A stretch of DNA of 64,000 bases from Treponema lecithinolyticum ATCC 700332. Lineage in GTDB: Bacteria > Spirochaetota > Spirochaetia > Treponematales > Treponemataceae. Made by a program: the position numbers and the translations under genes. The DNA is taken from positions 60,967 to 124,966 of the forward strand of contig KI260569.1 in the NCBI GenBank assembly GCA_000468055.1, written 5' to 3'. The notes under the pieces were generated by a model, which made no database searches, was not told where the DNA came from, and saw only the letters and a program-made list of their open reading frames with translations. Positions 26,458 to 35,179 of the stretch are shown one piece after another; positions within the stretch are counted from its first letter, which is position 1, and every line of letters begins with the position of its first letter.

Positions 26458-27129
26458 TTACTGGATTTTTCCTTCCGAACGCAAAGCAATTATACGGCTT
26501 TTGCCCAAATTAGCCCAGTCGGTGCCGCTGTGCGTATCGTTTAATTTTTGATAACGTTCGGCAGCCGCTTGGTAATTCATCCTTTGATCTTCAATGCGTG
26601 CTGCGTTAAACATAGCTTTTGACGCAAGCGGAAAATCTTCTGCTTGCGATGCTTTATCAAAGTAAGCTACGGCATTGTCGAAGTCGCCAAGCTCTTCGCT
26701 GCATACGGCAGCATTGTAAAAACATATCGCAGCCGTATAGGATTTTTTTTGCGTTTCTGCTGCCAAAACCCAGTTTGTACGGGATTCTTCCCAATTTTTA
26801 CGGTCAAAATCGATATCAGCTGCAGCCATAGCGGCTCTAACGCGTACAACGCCTGCCGATTTTTTTACCAGTTCGTTAAATCCGTTTAAAATTTCGGTTA
26901 TTTGCGCTTCAGCCGTTTGCTCTTCTTTTTGCACTTTTTCCAAGCGGAATTGCAAAGCGTCTACCGCAGCAAGTCCCGATTTTTTTTGTGCGGAAAGCAG
27001 CGACAGTACAATACCTGCAATAAGCGCCGCACCGATAAGCACGGCAAGAAAGCTTAAAATAACTACGCGGTACTTTAAAATTGCCGCTCCCACATAATCG
27101 CTCAGTGTCTTTTTTTCCGTTTCCGACAT
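26458..27129 (-). CDS. Membrane-anchored tetratricopeptide-repeat protein
   Basis: 223 residues. A single membrane helix near residues 20-45 (VVILSFLAVLIGAALIAGIVLSLL) is followed by a coiled segment (FRLEKVQKEEQTAEAQITEIL) and TPR-like helices (AAICFYNAAVCSEELGDFDNAVAYFDKAS, ALRSEGKIQ end). The topology (short cytoplasmic N-terminus, periplasmic TPR) resembles YfgM-type proteins, which work with periplasmic chaperones. That is an inference from layout. Ribosome site AGGAG; it lies 23 bases after the sigma-54 activator gene. Confidence 0.82.
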   Translation of the reverse strand: MSETEKKTLSDYVGAAILKYRVVILSFLAVLIGAALIAGIVLSLLSAQKKSGLAAVDALQFRLEKVQKEEQTAEAQITEILNGFNELVKKSAGVVRVRAAMAAADIDFDRKNWEESRTNWVLAAETQKKSYTAAICFYNAAVCSEELGDFDNAVAYFDKASQAEDFPLASKAMFNAARIEDQRMNYQAAAERYQKLNDTHSGTDWANLGKSRIIALRSEGKIQ

Positions 27130-27152
27130 ATCAAAACTCCTGTACCGCTTGA

Positions 27153-28685
27153 TCAGCGTATTTTTAATTCATTTAATAAACGGCACACATACGTGCGCTG
27201 TACATCCAATAATTTTGCAGCTTCCGTTTGATTCCACCCTGTTTGTTCCAAAACATTGATAACATAAGCTCTTTTAAAATCGAATAAAGCTGTTTTAAGC
27301 GACATATCGCCCTTTTGTTTATCCGCGTGCGCACGTAAATCAAAGCTTTGGACAGCGGTATTTTCAACCGCCGTTAAACGTAAATCTTCGGCGTAAATTA
27401 ACGGCGGTTTTCCCAAAACGCACGCGCGTTCTATCGAATTTTCCAATTCACGGATATTTCCCGGCCACGAATAGGTGTGAAGTAAATGCAATGCGCTGTC
27501 CGAAAAACCGCTAAAATTCTTTTTTGTTTCAACCGAAAACTTTTTTCTAAAAAAATCGGCAAGCGCTTCTATATCGTTTCGGCGTTGGCGAAGCGGCGGC
27601 ACTTGCACAGGCAGTACGTTAAGCCTAAAATACAAGTCCGATCGGAACGTACCCTTTTTTACCATTTCTTCCAAATTGCGGTTAGTAGCTGCAATAATGC
27701 GTACATCAACCCTTACGGTTTTGCTTGAACCGACTTTTTCAAAACTGCGGTTTTGTATAGCGCGCAGCAGCTTTGCCTGTACGTTAAGCGGAAACTCTCC
27801 TATTTCGTCCAAAAACAAAGTGCCGCCGTCGGCAGCTTCAAAACGTCCTGCCGCATCGGAAACGGCATCGGTAAACGCACCTTTAACATGACCGAACAAT
27901 TCACTTTCCAAAAGCTGTTCCGATAAAGCAGCGCAGTTTACCCGCACAAACGGTTTTGAACAACGCGCGCTTTTTAAGTGGATATGTTCGGCTACCAATT
28001 CTTTGCCGACGCCGCTTTCGCCTAAAATCAAAACCGACGAATTGGTAGCGGCAATTTGTTCGATTACTTTTATCAAATCGAGCATTACCGGATCTGCTGC
28101 AATAAACTTATGGAATTCGCTTCGCGCAGCCAGTGCATTTTTCAATTCGTGTATTTCGTTACGTGCTTGCCGGTAAGTTGCGGCATTTTGGTAAGCGATT
28201 CCCACTTGAACGCTTAACAATTCCAAAATGCTCAAATCATCTTCGTCAAAAGGAATGCCGTTTTCTTTATTTAAAAGCTCAATAACGCCGATACAGGTTT
28301 GCTTTACCCGCAGCGGCACGACGGTCATAGATTTGGTAATATAGCCCGTTTTTTCCTGTACACCGGAAGAAAAGCGCGGATCGCTGGATACATCGTTTAT
28401 AATAAGTGATTTATCGTTTTCGACAACCCAGCCGGCAATACTTCCCTTTACCGCAACGGGAATCGACATTACCTTTACGCCTGCAGGTCCCAAAGCAACT
28501 TTAAATTTAAGCGTTTGTTCGTTTTCTACCAGTAAAAGCGAAGAAGCTTCACATTTAACCAAACGCATTGCCGATTCCAAAATATGAACCAGCAATGCGT
28601 CCAAGTCGGCATAACTTTCATTTATCCAAGCGTTAATTTCGACAAGGGTATTCAGCTTTTCGACGTCAACGGCATGAGATGTCAT
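27153..28685 (-). CDS. Sigma-54-dependent transcriptional activator with GAF sensor domain
   Basis: 510 residues. Residues about 20-165 form a GAF domain (ASSLLLVENEQTLKFKVALG, MTVVPLRVKQTCIGVIELLN). The AAA+ domain (about 195-430) has Walker A GESGVGKE, Walker B GGTLFLDEIGEFP and arginine-finger region (WPGNIRELENSIERACVL). The sigma-54-contacting loop reads GAFTDA rather than the usual GAFTGA. A Fis-type HTH ends the protein (GWNQTEAAKLLDVQRTYVCRLLNEL). It should activate sigma-54 promoters in response to a small molecule bound by GAF; the ligand and targets are not visible here. It has no receiver domain, so it is not a classical response regulator. T. pallidum has one GAF-type activator of this layout. 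Confidence 0.95.
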   Translation of the reverse strand: MTSHAVDVEKLNTLVEINAWINESYADLDALLVHILESAMRLVKCEASSLLLVENEQTLKFKVALGPAGVKVMSIPVAVKGSIAGWVVENDKSLIINDVSSDPRFSSGVQEKTGYITKSMTVVPLRVKQTCIGVIELLNKENGIPFDEDDLSILELLSVQVGIAYQNAATYRQARNEIHELKNALAARSEFHKFIAADPVMLDLIKVIEQIAATNSSVLILGESGVGKELVAEHIHLKSARCSKPFVRVNCAALSEQLLESELFGHVKGAFTDAVSDAAGRFEAADGGTLFLDEIGEFPLNVQAKLLRAIQNRSFEKVGSSKTVRVDVRIIAATNRNLEEMVKKGTFRSDLYFRLNVLPVQVPPLRQRRNDIEALADFFRKKFSVETKKNFSGFSDSALHLLHTYSWPGNIRELENSIERACVLGKPPLIYAEDLRLTAVENTAVQSFDLRAHADKQKGDMSLKTALFDFKRAYVINVLEQTGWNQTEAAKLLDVQRTYVCRLLNELKIR

Positions 28686-28701
28686 AGCGAGCCAGCCGAT
28701 A

Positions 28702-30420
28702 TCAGCTTTGTTTGTTTTTCAGCAAATCACCCAGCGTAAATGCGCCGTCTTCGTCGTTATCCGAAGCCGACATATACTGCGAAATTTCAGCACGCTGCAT
28801 TTTTTTCTTAAATTCTTTAACGGAAAAAGCGGCTTTTTGTTTTTCAGGGTTTATTTCAACAACGTATACATTGATTTTGTCGCCCACATTGTATTTTTTT
28901 ACCGCTTCTTCGTAGGGTTCGTCTTTATCTTCGCTTAAATTCGATTTATTAACCAAACCTTCAATGTCGCCATCAACCCGCACAAACAAACCGAAATCGG
29001 TAATCGAAACGATTTCTCCTTCCAAAACGGAGCCTGCAGGATAAGATGCTGCAAAGGGCTGCCACGGATCTTCGGTAAGATGTTTTACACTTAAGCGGAT
29101 GCGGCGGTTTTCAGGATCGTTTTCGGTAACGATAACTTCAATTTCCTGATCAACGGACAATTCGCTTCCCGGATGTTTAACTTTCTTTTTCCACGATAAA
29201 TCTTCGGCAGGCAAAAAGCCGTCTATGCCTTCTTCCAATTCCACAAAGGCTCCGGCATTGGTTAACTTAACCACTTTGCGCGTTAAACGGGTTCCTACAG
29301 GATATTTATCAGCGATATTGTCCCATGGGTTCGCCGTTACTTGCTTTAAGCCCAGCGATACGCGACCTGCTTGAATATCGTAGCCGAGTACCATGCATTC
29401 CACTTCGTCACCGACTTTAACTACGTCGGAAGGTTTGTTTATTTTGCGTACCCACGAAAATTCGCTGATATGTACCAAACCTTCAATACCTTCTTCCAAT
29501 TCGATAAAAGCACCGAAATCGGCAAGCTTGGTTACGTGCCCTTTAACGATATCGTTTACATGATATTTGTCTTCAAAGTGCAGCCAGGGGTCTTCGCTAA
29601 AGTGTTTAAGCGACAGGTTTATGCGTTTTTCCGCCGGATCGAGGCGGACTACTTTTAGCGTAATTTCCTGTCCTTTTTTTACAAAGTCTTTCGGACGCGT
29701 TACGTGTCCCCAGCTCATATCGTTTATGTGTAAAAGTCCGTCAAAGCCGCCCAAGTCTATAAAAGCGCCGAAACTGGTAAAACTTTTTACCGTACCGGTT
29801 ACCGTATCGCCGATGGAAACATCGTTAAAAAATGCTTCGCGCTTTTTTTCCATATTTTCTTCCATGTAGCGGCGGCGGTTTACCACTACATTGGCTTTAT
29901 TGTCCGAATACAAACGTTCTATATAAAATTTACTCTTTGTGCCCAAAAGCTTTTCGGGTTTTTCAACCCTTTGCATATCAGACTGGCTTATAGGCAAAAA
30001 AGCACGCATATCGCTGCCTAAATTAACTTCAAAACCGCCTTTAACGGCTTTTTCGATTACACCGTCCACCGGTGTTTTATCTTGAAAAGCTTGACGCAAA
30101 TTTTTCCACAATTGTTTAGCGTCTGCTTTTTGCTTTGAAACAATAACTTCACCGTGTTTGTTTTCTTTTGCAATTAAAACAACACTTACCGTATCCCCGA
30201 TTTTCGGCAATTCCGAAAATTCAGATATCGGAATTTTACCTTCAGATTTATACCCTACGTCGATAAACACTTGATCAGGTGTTATTTGTATAACAATACC
30301 GTCAACGAGCTGTCCTTCTTCAAGCGTCTCAAGACTTTTAAGATATTCTTCCTGTAACTGTGTCTGAATGTTCTCCGGGGAGTTTTGGGCGTCATTCACT
30401 GCCACTTCCGTCTTATCCAT
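28702..30420 (-). CDS. rpsA: Small ribosomal subunit protein bS1
   Basis: 572 residues with six S1 (OB-fold) repeats, visible as repeated VFIDVGYKSEGKIPISEFSE, GAFIDLGGFDGLLHINDMSW, GAFIELEEGIEGLVHISEFSW, GAFVELEEGIDGFLPAEDLSW and GLFVRVDGDIEGLVNKSNLS blocks. S1 binds mRNA leaders and is needed for translation initiation on structured or weak-SD mRNAs. It lies 2 bases after cmk, the arrangement common in many bacteria. The C-terminal part is acidic and short. Confidence 0.97.
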   Translation of the reverse strand: MDKTEVAVNDAQNSPENIQTQLQEEYLKSLETLEEGQLVDGIVIQITPDQVFIDVGYKSEGKIPISEFSELPKIGDTVSVVLIAKENKHGEVIVSKQKADAKQLWKNLRQAFQDKTPVDGVIEKAVKGGFEVNLGSDMRAFLPISQSDMQRVEKPEKLLGTKSKFYIERLYSDNKANVVVNRRRYMEENMEKKREAFFNDVSIGDTVTGTVKSFTSFGAFIDLGGFDGLLHINDMSWGHVTRPKDFVKKGQEITLKVVRLDPAEKRINLSLKHFSEDPWLHFEDKYHVNDIVKGHVTKLADFGAFIELEEGIEGLVHISEFSWVRKINKPSDVVKVGDEVECMVLGYDIQAGRVSLGLKQVTANPWDNIADKYPVGTRLTRKVVKLTNAGAFVELEEGIDGFLPAEDLSWKKKVKHPGSELSVDQEIEVIVTENDPENRRIRLSVKHLTEDPWQPFAASYPAGSVLEGEIVSITDFGLFVRVDGDIEGLVNKSNLSEDKDEPYEEAVKKYNVGDKINVYVVEINPEKQKAAFSVKEFKKKMQRAEISQYMSASDNDEDGAFTLGDLLKNKQS

Positions 30421-30422
30421 AC

Positions 30423-31061
30423 TTAACCCTTAATCTTAATTTTTCGTATTATTATCTCACAAACCTGTTCAATGGTCAATAGCGTTGTATCGATATAATG
30501 CGCGTCCGAAGCGATTTTTAACGCTCCTTCTCTTTTATTTTTATCGATTTTGTCGCGCTCGATTATGGATTGTTTTATTTGTTCAAGCGATAAATTGCTT
30601 ACTCCTTGCTTAAAACGCCGCTCGGCTTGGGCGTCTATCGATGCGTCCAAATAAAACTTGTAATCGGCATGAGGAAATACAACCGTAGTCATATCCCTGC
30701 CCTCGCATACAAAACTGAGCGAATCGGTTAGTTTACGCAGTTTTTCGTTTATAATATGACGCAGCTCTACAATACAGGATACTTGAGCGGCATGAGCGTC
30801 CACTTGGTCCGAATGCAGTAAGTGCTCAACGTCCGTTCCGTTTAAAATTAGATGCTCGTTTACGTAATCCATTTTTATTAAGCGCGCACGCTGCGTTACC
30901 GCTTTTTCGTCTTGCATATCTATACCGTTTTGCAATAAATCGAGCGTAACGGCGCGGTAAAAACTGCCCGAATTTAAAAACGCTATTCCCAGCGTGCGCG
31001 CAACCGCTTTGGCAACCGTACTTTTTCCCGTTCCGGCAGGACCGTCAATTGCTATAACCAT
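30423..31061 (-). CDS. cmk: Cytidylate kinase
   Basis: Phosphorylates CMP and dCMP with ATP. 212 residues from the ATG at 31061, chosen for its GAGGAAAAAT ribosome site and because the protein then starts with MVIAIDGPAGTGKSTVAKA, the family start; a further-upstream ATG (31091) is rejected. Other family blocks: FLNSGSFYRAVTL, CEGRDMTTVVFPHADYKFYL and SIIERDKIDKNKREGALKIA. It overlaps the 3' end of the pseudouridine synthase gene by 17 bases and precedes rpsA by 2 bases. Confidence 0.95.
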   Translation of the reverse strand: MVIAIDGPAGTGKSTVAKAVARTLGIAFLNSGSFYRAVTLDLLQNGIDMQDEKAVTQRARLIKMDYVNEHLILNGTDVEHLLHSDQVDAHAAQVSCIVELRHIINEKLRKLTDSLSFVCEGRDMTTVVFPHADYKFYLDASIDAQAERRFKQGVSNLSLEQIKQSIIERDKIDKNKREGALKIASDAHYIDTTLLTIEQVCEIIIRKIKIKG

Positions 31062-31797
31062 ATTTTTCCTCGAATAAATGTAATTCCGCATCAGTTAATT
31101 CTCTAAAAGCGCCGCACGCCAAACCGTCTATACGTATATTTCCTATGCGCACACGCTCAAGGGAGCGGATACCTGTTTCAAAAAAATCAAATACGCGCCG
31201 TATTTCGCGGTTTTTTCCTTCAACAAGCACAATGCGCATACTGCGCGCGGAAAGCGGCTGTGCACAACGGCATTTATAAAAAACACCGTCTATGCGTATT
31301 CCTTTTTCAAAACGCTGCGCCAATTCCCGGGGAAACGGAACACTTGTTTTTACAATGTATTCTTTTTCTATAAGCGACGAAGGGTGCTGCAGTTTTTTTG
31401 CAAACTGTCCGTCGTTGGTAAAAATAATAAGTCCTGAAGAAAACATATCCAATCTGCCGACATTGTACAAGCGTTCTTTAAAAAACGGCTGCAAAAGAGA
31501 AGCTGCCGTTTGCCTTCCCTGTTCGTCTGCCATAGAACACACATAACCTGCAGGTTTATTGAGCAGCACATAGCGCAAAGTTTGTTCCGGTTTTAAAACG
31601 CGGTTGTCCAAACTGACTTCATCGCTTGCACACACTTTTGTTCCTAAAGTGTCGACTACAACGCCGTTTACTTTTACGCGGCCCGAACTGATAAAAGTTT
31701 CTGCCGTGCGCCGACTTGCCGCCCCGCAGCGGGCAAGATACACTTGCAGCCGTATCGGTTCAGCGGGCAAGTTCGAATCGTTCACTTTCGGTTTCAT
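31045..31797 (-). CDS. Pseudouridine synthase of the RluB/RsuA group
   Basis: Makes pseudouridine in rRNA, in this subfamily usually 23S U2605 (RluB). 250 residues. N-terminal S4-type RNA-binding domain (RLQVYLARCGAASRRTAETFI, SGRVKVNGVV) and catalytic domain with the active-site Asp in VGRLDMFSSGLIIFTNDG near residue 127, plus EGKNREIRRVFDFF. The ATG at 31797 lies inside scpB's 3' end (38-base overlap) and lacks a ribosome site; in-frame GTG (31788) or TTG (31776) starts are possible, since family members often start just before RLQxYLA. RluB against RsuA is not resolved by eye. Confidence 0.92.
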   Translation of the reverse strand: MKPKVNDSNLPAEPIRLQVYLARCGAASRRTAETFISSGRVKVNGVVVDTLGTKVCASDEVSLDNRVLKPEQTLRYVLLNKPAGYVCSMADEQGRQTAASLLQPFFKERLYNVGRLDMFSSGLIIFTNDGQFAKKLQHPSSLIEKEYIVKTSVPFPRELAQRFEKGIRIDGVFYKCRCAQPLSARSMRIVLVEGKNREIRRVFDFFETGIRSLERVRIGNIRIDGLACGAFRELTDAELHLFEEKYGYSN

Positions 31798-32299
31798 CCA
31801 GTTTAGGTAAATCGGCTATACTGTTCAGTCTAAAAAATTTTAAAAAGTCTTTTGTCGTGCCGTACTGAGAAGGTTTACCGGGAATATCTTTTTTACCGAC
31901 TTCTTTAATTAAATTGCGCTCGGCAAGCAAGCGTATCATATTGTCTGCGGATACGCCGCGTATGGCTTCTATTTCTCCACGCGTTATAGGCTGGGAATAT
32001 GCAATAATAGAAAGCGTTTCCATTGCCGCGCGGGAAAGTTTTCCTTCGTTTTTTTTACCGTAGCGCTCTTTTAAAAAGCCCCACAAATCTTTTTTAGGAG
32101 TAATTACCCAGCCGCCCGATATTTGCGTCAGTTCAACGCCGCAATCTGCTGCACTATAGCGCTTTTGCAAACGTTCTAAAGCAGACGCCACCACTTCTTT
32201 GGACAAATCGGAAATACGCGCCAAAGCTTCCGTATTGAGCGGCTCTCCTTCAAGGTAAAAAATCGCTTCTACAAGCGCCGTTTCTTTGTCTAAATCCAC
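31760..32299 (-). CDS. scpB: Segregation and condensation protein B
   Basis: Kleisin-associated winged-helix partner of SMC-ScpA in chromosome organisation. 179 residues. Typical blocks: VEAIFYLEGEPLNTEALARI, LSRAAMETLSIIAYSQPITR, GEIEAIRGVSADNMIRLL and PGKPSQYGTTKDFLKFF. Start is GTG at 32299 with GGGG upstream. It follows scpA by 65 bases. SMC itself is not in the window. Confidence 0.96.
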   Translation of the reverse strand: MDLDKETALVEAIFYLEGEPLNTEALARISDLSKEVVASALERLQKRYSAADCGVELTQISGGWVITPKKDLWGFLKERYGKKNEGKLSRAAMETLSIIAYSQPITRGEIEAIRGVSADNMIRLLAERNLIKEVGKKDIPGKPSQYGTTKDFLKFFRLNSIADLPKLDETESERFELAR

Positions 32300-32364
32300 T
32301 TACAACCCCGCTGGCATTGTACAGCCGCAGGGAAGCGCTTTTTTTATTTAAGCGCGCAGTACCC

Positions 32365-33111
32365 TTAGGCGGCTTGTACCGGCCTGATTTTTATATCACC
32401 GAACATACGGTTTTGGTAAATACAGGCAGTTTTGAATTTTACCGCTTCCAATATTGCCATAAAAGCGCATACAATGTCCATAATATTGCCCTTTTGTACA
32501 ACCAAATCCGTAAAAAAACATTCACCTTTGTTGTCAAAAAACTCGTTCATAAGCGCCATTTTCTCGCTTACCGAAATTTCTTCGTACATGCTCATAATTT
32601 GTTCGTGCGAATAAGCACCGATAAGCTGCGAAAAAGTTTTCATTAACGACCATGTATCGATTTTTTCCCACAGTTCGTCTTCTTCAAAAGGCAAAACGCG
32701 CTGTATTTTTTTTCTTTCCAAAGTCCATTCGGCTTCCTGTTCTTTTTCTTCCATAAGCTCGGATAATTTTTTAAATTTTTGGTATTCAATCAGTTTTTCA
32801 ACCAATTCTTTGCGCGGATCTTCCATATCTTCATCGGCAAAATCGGCTTCAACCGGTAAAAGCATACGGGATTTTATATATAACAAATCTGCGGCGGTTG
32901 CATAAAAATCGGTTAAACTGGCAAGGTCGGTAGTAACCGCATAGTCAAGATATTCCAAAAACTGTTCGGTAATTTCTCCGATGGGAATGTCGTAAATATT
33001 GACTTCGTTTTTTTTAATTAAAAAAAGCAATAAATCGAGCGGCCCTTCGAATTGTCCGAGTTTAAAAACCGTCGATTGTTCCGTTTCCGTTTGATCCGCA
33101 TACTCTTCCAC
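32365..33111 (-). CDS. scpA: Segregation and condensation protein A (kleisin)
   Basis: Kleisin subunit that bridges the SMC heads. 248 residues. The N-terminal FEGPLDLLLFLIKKNEVNIY, IPIGEITEQFLEYLDY and AADLLYIKSRMLLP blocks are characteristic; the C-terminal winged helix ends with MAILEAVKFKTACIYQNRMF. Start is GTG at 33111 with a strong GAGGAGG ribosome site. It lies 29 bases after folK in the recA-folK-scpA-scpB order. Confidence 0.96.
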   Translation of the reverse strand: MEEYADQTETEQSTVFKLGQFEGPLDLLLFLIKKNEVNIYDIPIGEITEQFLEYLDYAVTTDLASLTDFYATAADLLYIKSRMLLPVEADFADEDMEDPRKELVEKLIEYQKFKKLSELMEEKEQEAEWTLERKKIQRVLPFEEDELWEKIDTWSLMKTFSQLIGAYSHEQIMSMYEEISVSEKMALMNEFFDNKGECFFTDLVVQKGNIMDIVCAFMAILEAVKFKTACIYQNRMFGDIKIRPVQAA

Positions 33112-33140
33112 GCTGCGCCTCCTCGTGTAGTAAGCTCCTC

Positions 33141-33746
33141 TTAAAGTTTAAAGGGGCTGCAAAACTTTTTAATACCCGATACTTTACACACCGTATTCAA
33201 AACTTCAAAGCTGTACGCATCGGTATTGCAAACACAGTGCGCACCGCTTGTTTTTTGAACGGCAAGTGCACACAAACAGTGTTCATAAAAAGTTCTCTTT
33301 TGAGTATCGGCAGGTTCGGTTAAAATCTCCAGCAGAGGAATCAGCACAAAAGCTCTTTCGCTTAAGCGCGGATGCGGTATGTGCAGCGTTTGCGTTTGTA
33401 TGTGCATATCGGCAAACAATTCGATGTCGATATCGAGTGTGCGCGGTCCAAAGCGCGTTTCTTTAGTTCTTGTGCGCCCGTATGCGGCTTCGGTTTGCTG
33501 CGTTAAACGCAAAAGCTGTTCGGCACTTCCGTCAAAAAAACCGGAAACCACCATATTGTAAAACAGGGGTTGCCTTTCCACATACATAGGAGCGCTTGTA
33601 TACACCGATGAAAGTTTTATGCCGCTCAAAAAACCTTGTATTGAGCGGCATGCTTTTTTGAGTATGTCGAGCGGTTCAAGGCTTTGCCCGTTTGCACAAA
33701 AAGGAAGATTTGAACCGAGTCCCAAAACCACCGAAAAAGGCGGCAT
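33141..33746 (-). CDS. folK: 2-amino-4-hydroxy-6-hydroxymethyldihydropteridine diphosphokinase
   Basis: Transfers pyrophosphate from ATP to 6-hydroxymethyl-7,8-dihydropterin in folate synthesis. 201 residues from the ATG at 33746, one base after the recA stop; a longer frame extends back into recA but its N-terminus is a translation of the recA tail and is rejected. Family blocks: FSVVLGLGSNLP, SSVYTSAPMYVERQPLFYNM, RFGPRTLDIDIELF and LHIPHPRLSERAFVLIPLLE. About 40 residues longer at the C-terminus than the E. coli enzyme. No other folate genes are seen nearby, so a partial pathway or salvage role is possible. Confidence 0.94.
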   Translation of the reverse strand: MPPFSVVLGLGSNLPFCANGQSLEPLDILKKACRSIQGFLSGIKLSSVYTSAPMYVERQPLFYNMVVSGFFDGSAEQLLRLTQQTEAAYGRTRTKETRFGPRTLDIDIELFADMHIQTQTLHIPHPRLSERAFVLIPLLEILTEPADTQKRTFYEHCLCALAVQKTSGAHCVCNTDAYSFEVLNTVCKVSGIKKFCSPFKL

Positions 33747-33747
33747 A

Positions 33748-35028
33748 TTAAAACAAATCGGCGCCGGGATTTGCTGCAGCAGCGTTTGCGGCAGAAGCGG
33801 CGGCAGACGCACTTGCGTTCGGCGCACTTGAGCTACCCGCGCTTGCACTTTGCGCGGCGGCACTTGCAGAACTTGGAGCGTTTACTGCGCCGTTAGCGCC
33901 GGCACTTGCAGAACCGGCAGCACTTGCATTTACACCGGCATTTGACGTACGTGCAGCAGCTTTTGCATTCGCCGCGTCTTTTTTAGGCAGCACTTGCCCC
34001 GGAAAAAGTTTTTCGCGTATTTTCTTTTCAATATCCGCCGCAAAATCTTTATTTTGTTCCAAAAAGGCTATAGCGTTTTCTCTTCCCTGCCCGACTTTTT
34101 CGTCTTCGGTTGTATACCACGCGCCTTTTTTGTCTATAAAGCCGTGTCGCACTGCAGAATCGAGCAAACTGGCATAAGCGGAAACGCCCTTACCGAACAT
34201 AATATCGAGTTCCACTTTTCTAAAAGGCGGCGCTACTTTGTTTTTTACTACTTTTACGCGCACGCGGTTTCCCACAACGTCTTCTTCACCTTTTGCATCG
34301 ATGGATTCTATGCGGCGCACTTCAAGCCTAAGCGAAGAATAAAATTTAAGTGCATTGCCTCCGGTTGTCGTTTCCGGATTGCCGAACATAACTCCGATTT
34401 TCATACGGATTTGGTTGATAAAGATAAGCAAAGTTTTTGATTTTCCGATAATGGCGGTTAATTTACGCAGCGCTTGGCTCATAAGACGTGCTTGCAATCC
34501 CATGTGCGAATCGCCCATATCGCCTTCGATTTCCGCTTGCGGAGTAAGAGCTGCAACCGAGTCCACAACGATAACATCTACCGCACCGGAGCGCACTAAA
34601 CTTTCGGCAATTTCCAAAGCTTGCTCTCCCGTATCCGGCTGCGACACCCACAGTTCGTCGATATTAACACCCAGATTTTTTGCATATGCCGGATCAAGCG
34701 CATGTTCGGCATCGATAAACGCCGCAATACCACCCATCTTTTGTGCTTCCGCAATAGCATGCAGGGTAAGCGTCGTTTTTCCTGAAGATTCGGGTCCGTA
34801 TACTTCTATAACGCGGCCGCGCGGATAACCGCCTATACCAAGCGCTTCATCCAACAGGATAGAACCTGACGGAATAACGTCAATCCCCGCCGTGTGCGAT
34901 GAAGTTCCAAGTTTCATTAAAGAACCTTGCCCGAACTGCTTTTCGATTTGCAGCCGAGCGGCTTCCAAAGCTTGCAATTTTCCCTGCATATCAGATGTTG
35001 CAGGCATTTCGTTTGTTACTTTAGCCAT
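33748..35028 (-). CDS. recA: Recombinase RecA with long Ala/Ser-rich tail
   Basis: Catalyses homologous pairing and strand exchange. 426 residues, about 75 longer than usual. The core is intact: Walker [21 protein letters not shown] near residue 80, [20 protein letters not shown], Walker B/L1 region, [20 protein letters not shown] and the C-terminal domain ([11 protein letters not shown]). After about residue 355 the tail is almost only Ala, Ser, Asn, Gly and Pro, ending PGADLF. The ATG at 35028 has a GGGAGG ribosome site. Upstream, 150 bases to the TPR gene at 35180 are AT-rich; I found no SOS box and no convincing promoter. Confidence 0.97.
   Translation of the reverse strand: MAKVTNEMPATSDMQGKLQALEAARLQIEKQFGQGSLMKLGTSSHTAGIDVIPSGSILLDEALGIGGYPRGRVIEVYGPESSGKTTLTLHAIAEAQKMGGIAAFIDAEHALDPAYAKNLGVNIDELWVSQPDTGEQALEIAESLVRSGAVDVIVVDSVAALTPQAEIEGDMGDSHMGLQARLMSQALRKLTAIIGKSKTLLIFINQIRMKIGVMFGNPETTTGGNALKFYSSLRLEVRRIESIDAKGEEDVVGNRVRVKVVKNKVAPPFRKVELDIMFGKGVSAYASLLDSAVRHGFIDKKGAWYTTEDEKVGQGRENAIAFLEQNKDFAADIEKKIREKLFPGQVLPKKDAANAKAAARTSNAGVNASAAGSASAGANGAVNAPSSASAAAQSASAGSSSAPNASASAAASAANAAAANPGADLF
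33809..33997. repeat. Repeated octamer GCACTTGC in the recA tail
   Basis: The octamer GCACTTGC (GCAAGTGC on the coding strand, read GCA-AGT-GC as Ala-Ser-Ala) occurs at 33809, 33860, 33902, 33920 and 33990, with close variants between. Use of the same codons for each Ala-Ser-Ala suggests growth of the tail by slippage or unequal exchange of short repeats. Confidence 0.75.
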
Positions 35029-35179
35029 TATAGCCTCCCGCTATATATTATTAGGTATTTTTATTCATTTTTATCTAATTTTTCCGCACATTTTTTTCTT
35101 TTTTGTGTTTTATGCCTATTTTGCCGCCGTGCCGCACCGATTACCGTTATGCACGCTAAAGACAAACACACGCCGTTTA

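Noticed and set aside
33747-33863. Upstream start of folK inside the recA tail
   Set aside because: The extra 39 residues are only the shifted frame of the recA tail repeats, and the conserved protein begins at the ATG at 33746.
33809-33997. GCACTTGC copies as a DNA-uptake or recombination (Chi-like) sequence
   Set aside because: They cluster in one low-complexity coding tail, so codon-level repeat growth is the simpler reading. A genome-wide count would be needed to revive the idea.
35029-35179. SOS box or promoter upstream of recA
   Set aside because: The AT-rich stretch offers only weak -10-like words, no -35 at proper distance and no LexA-type palindrome.
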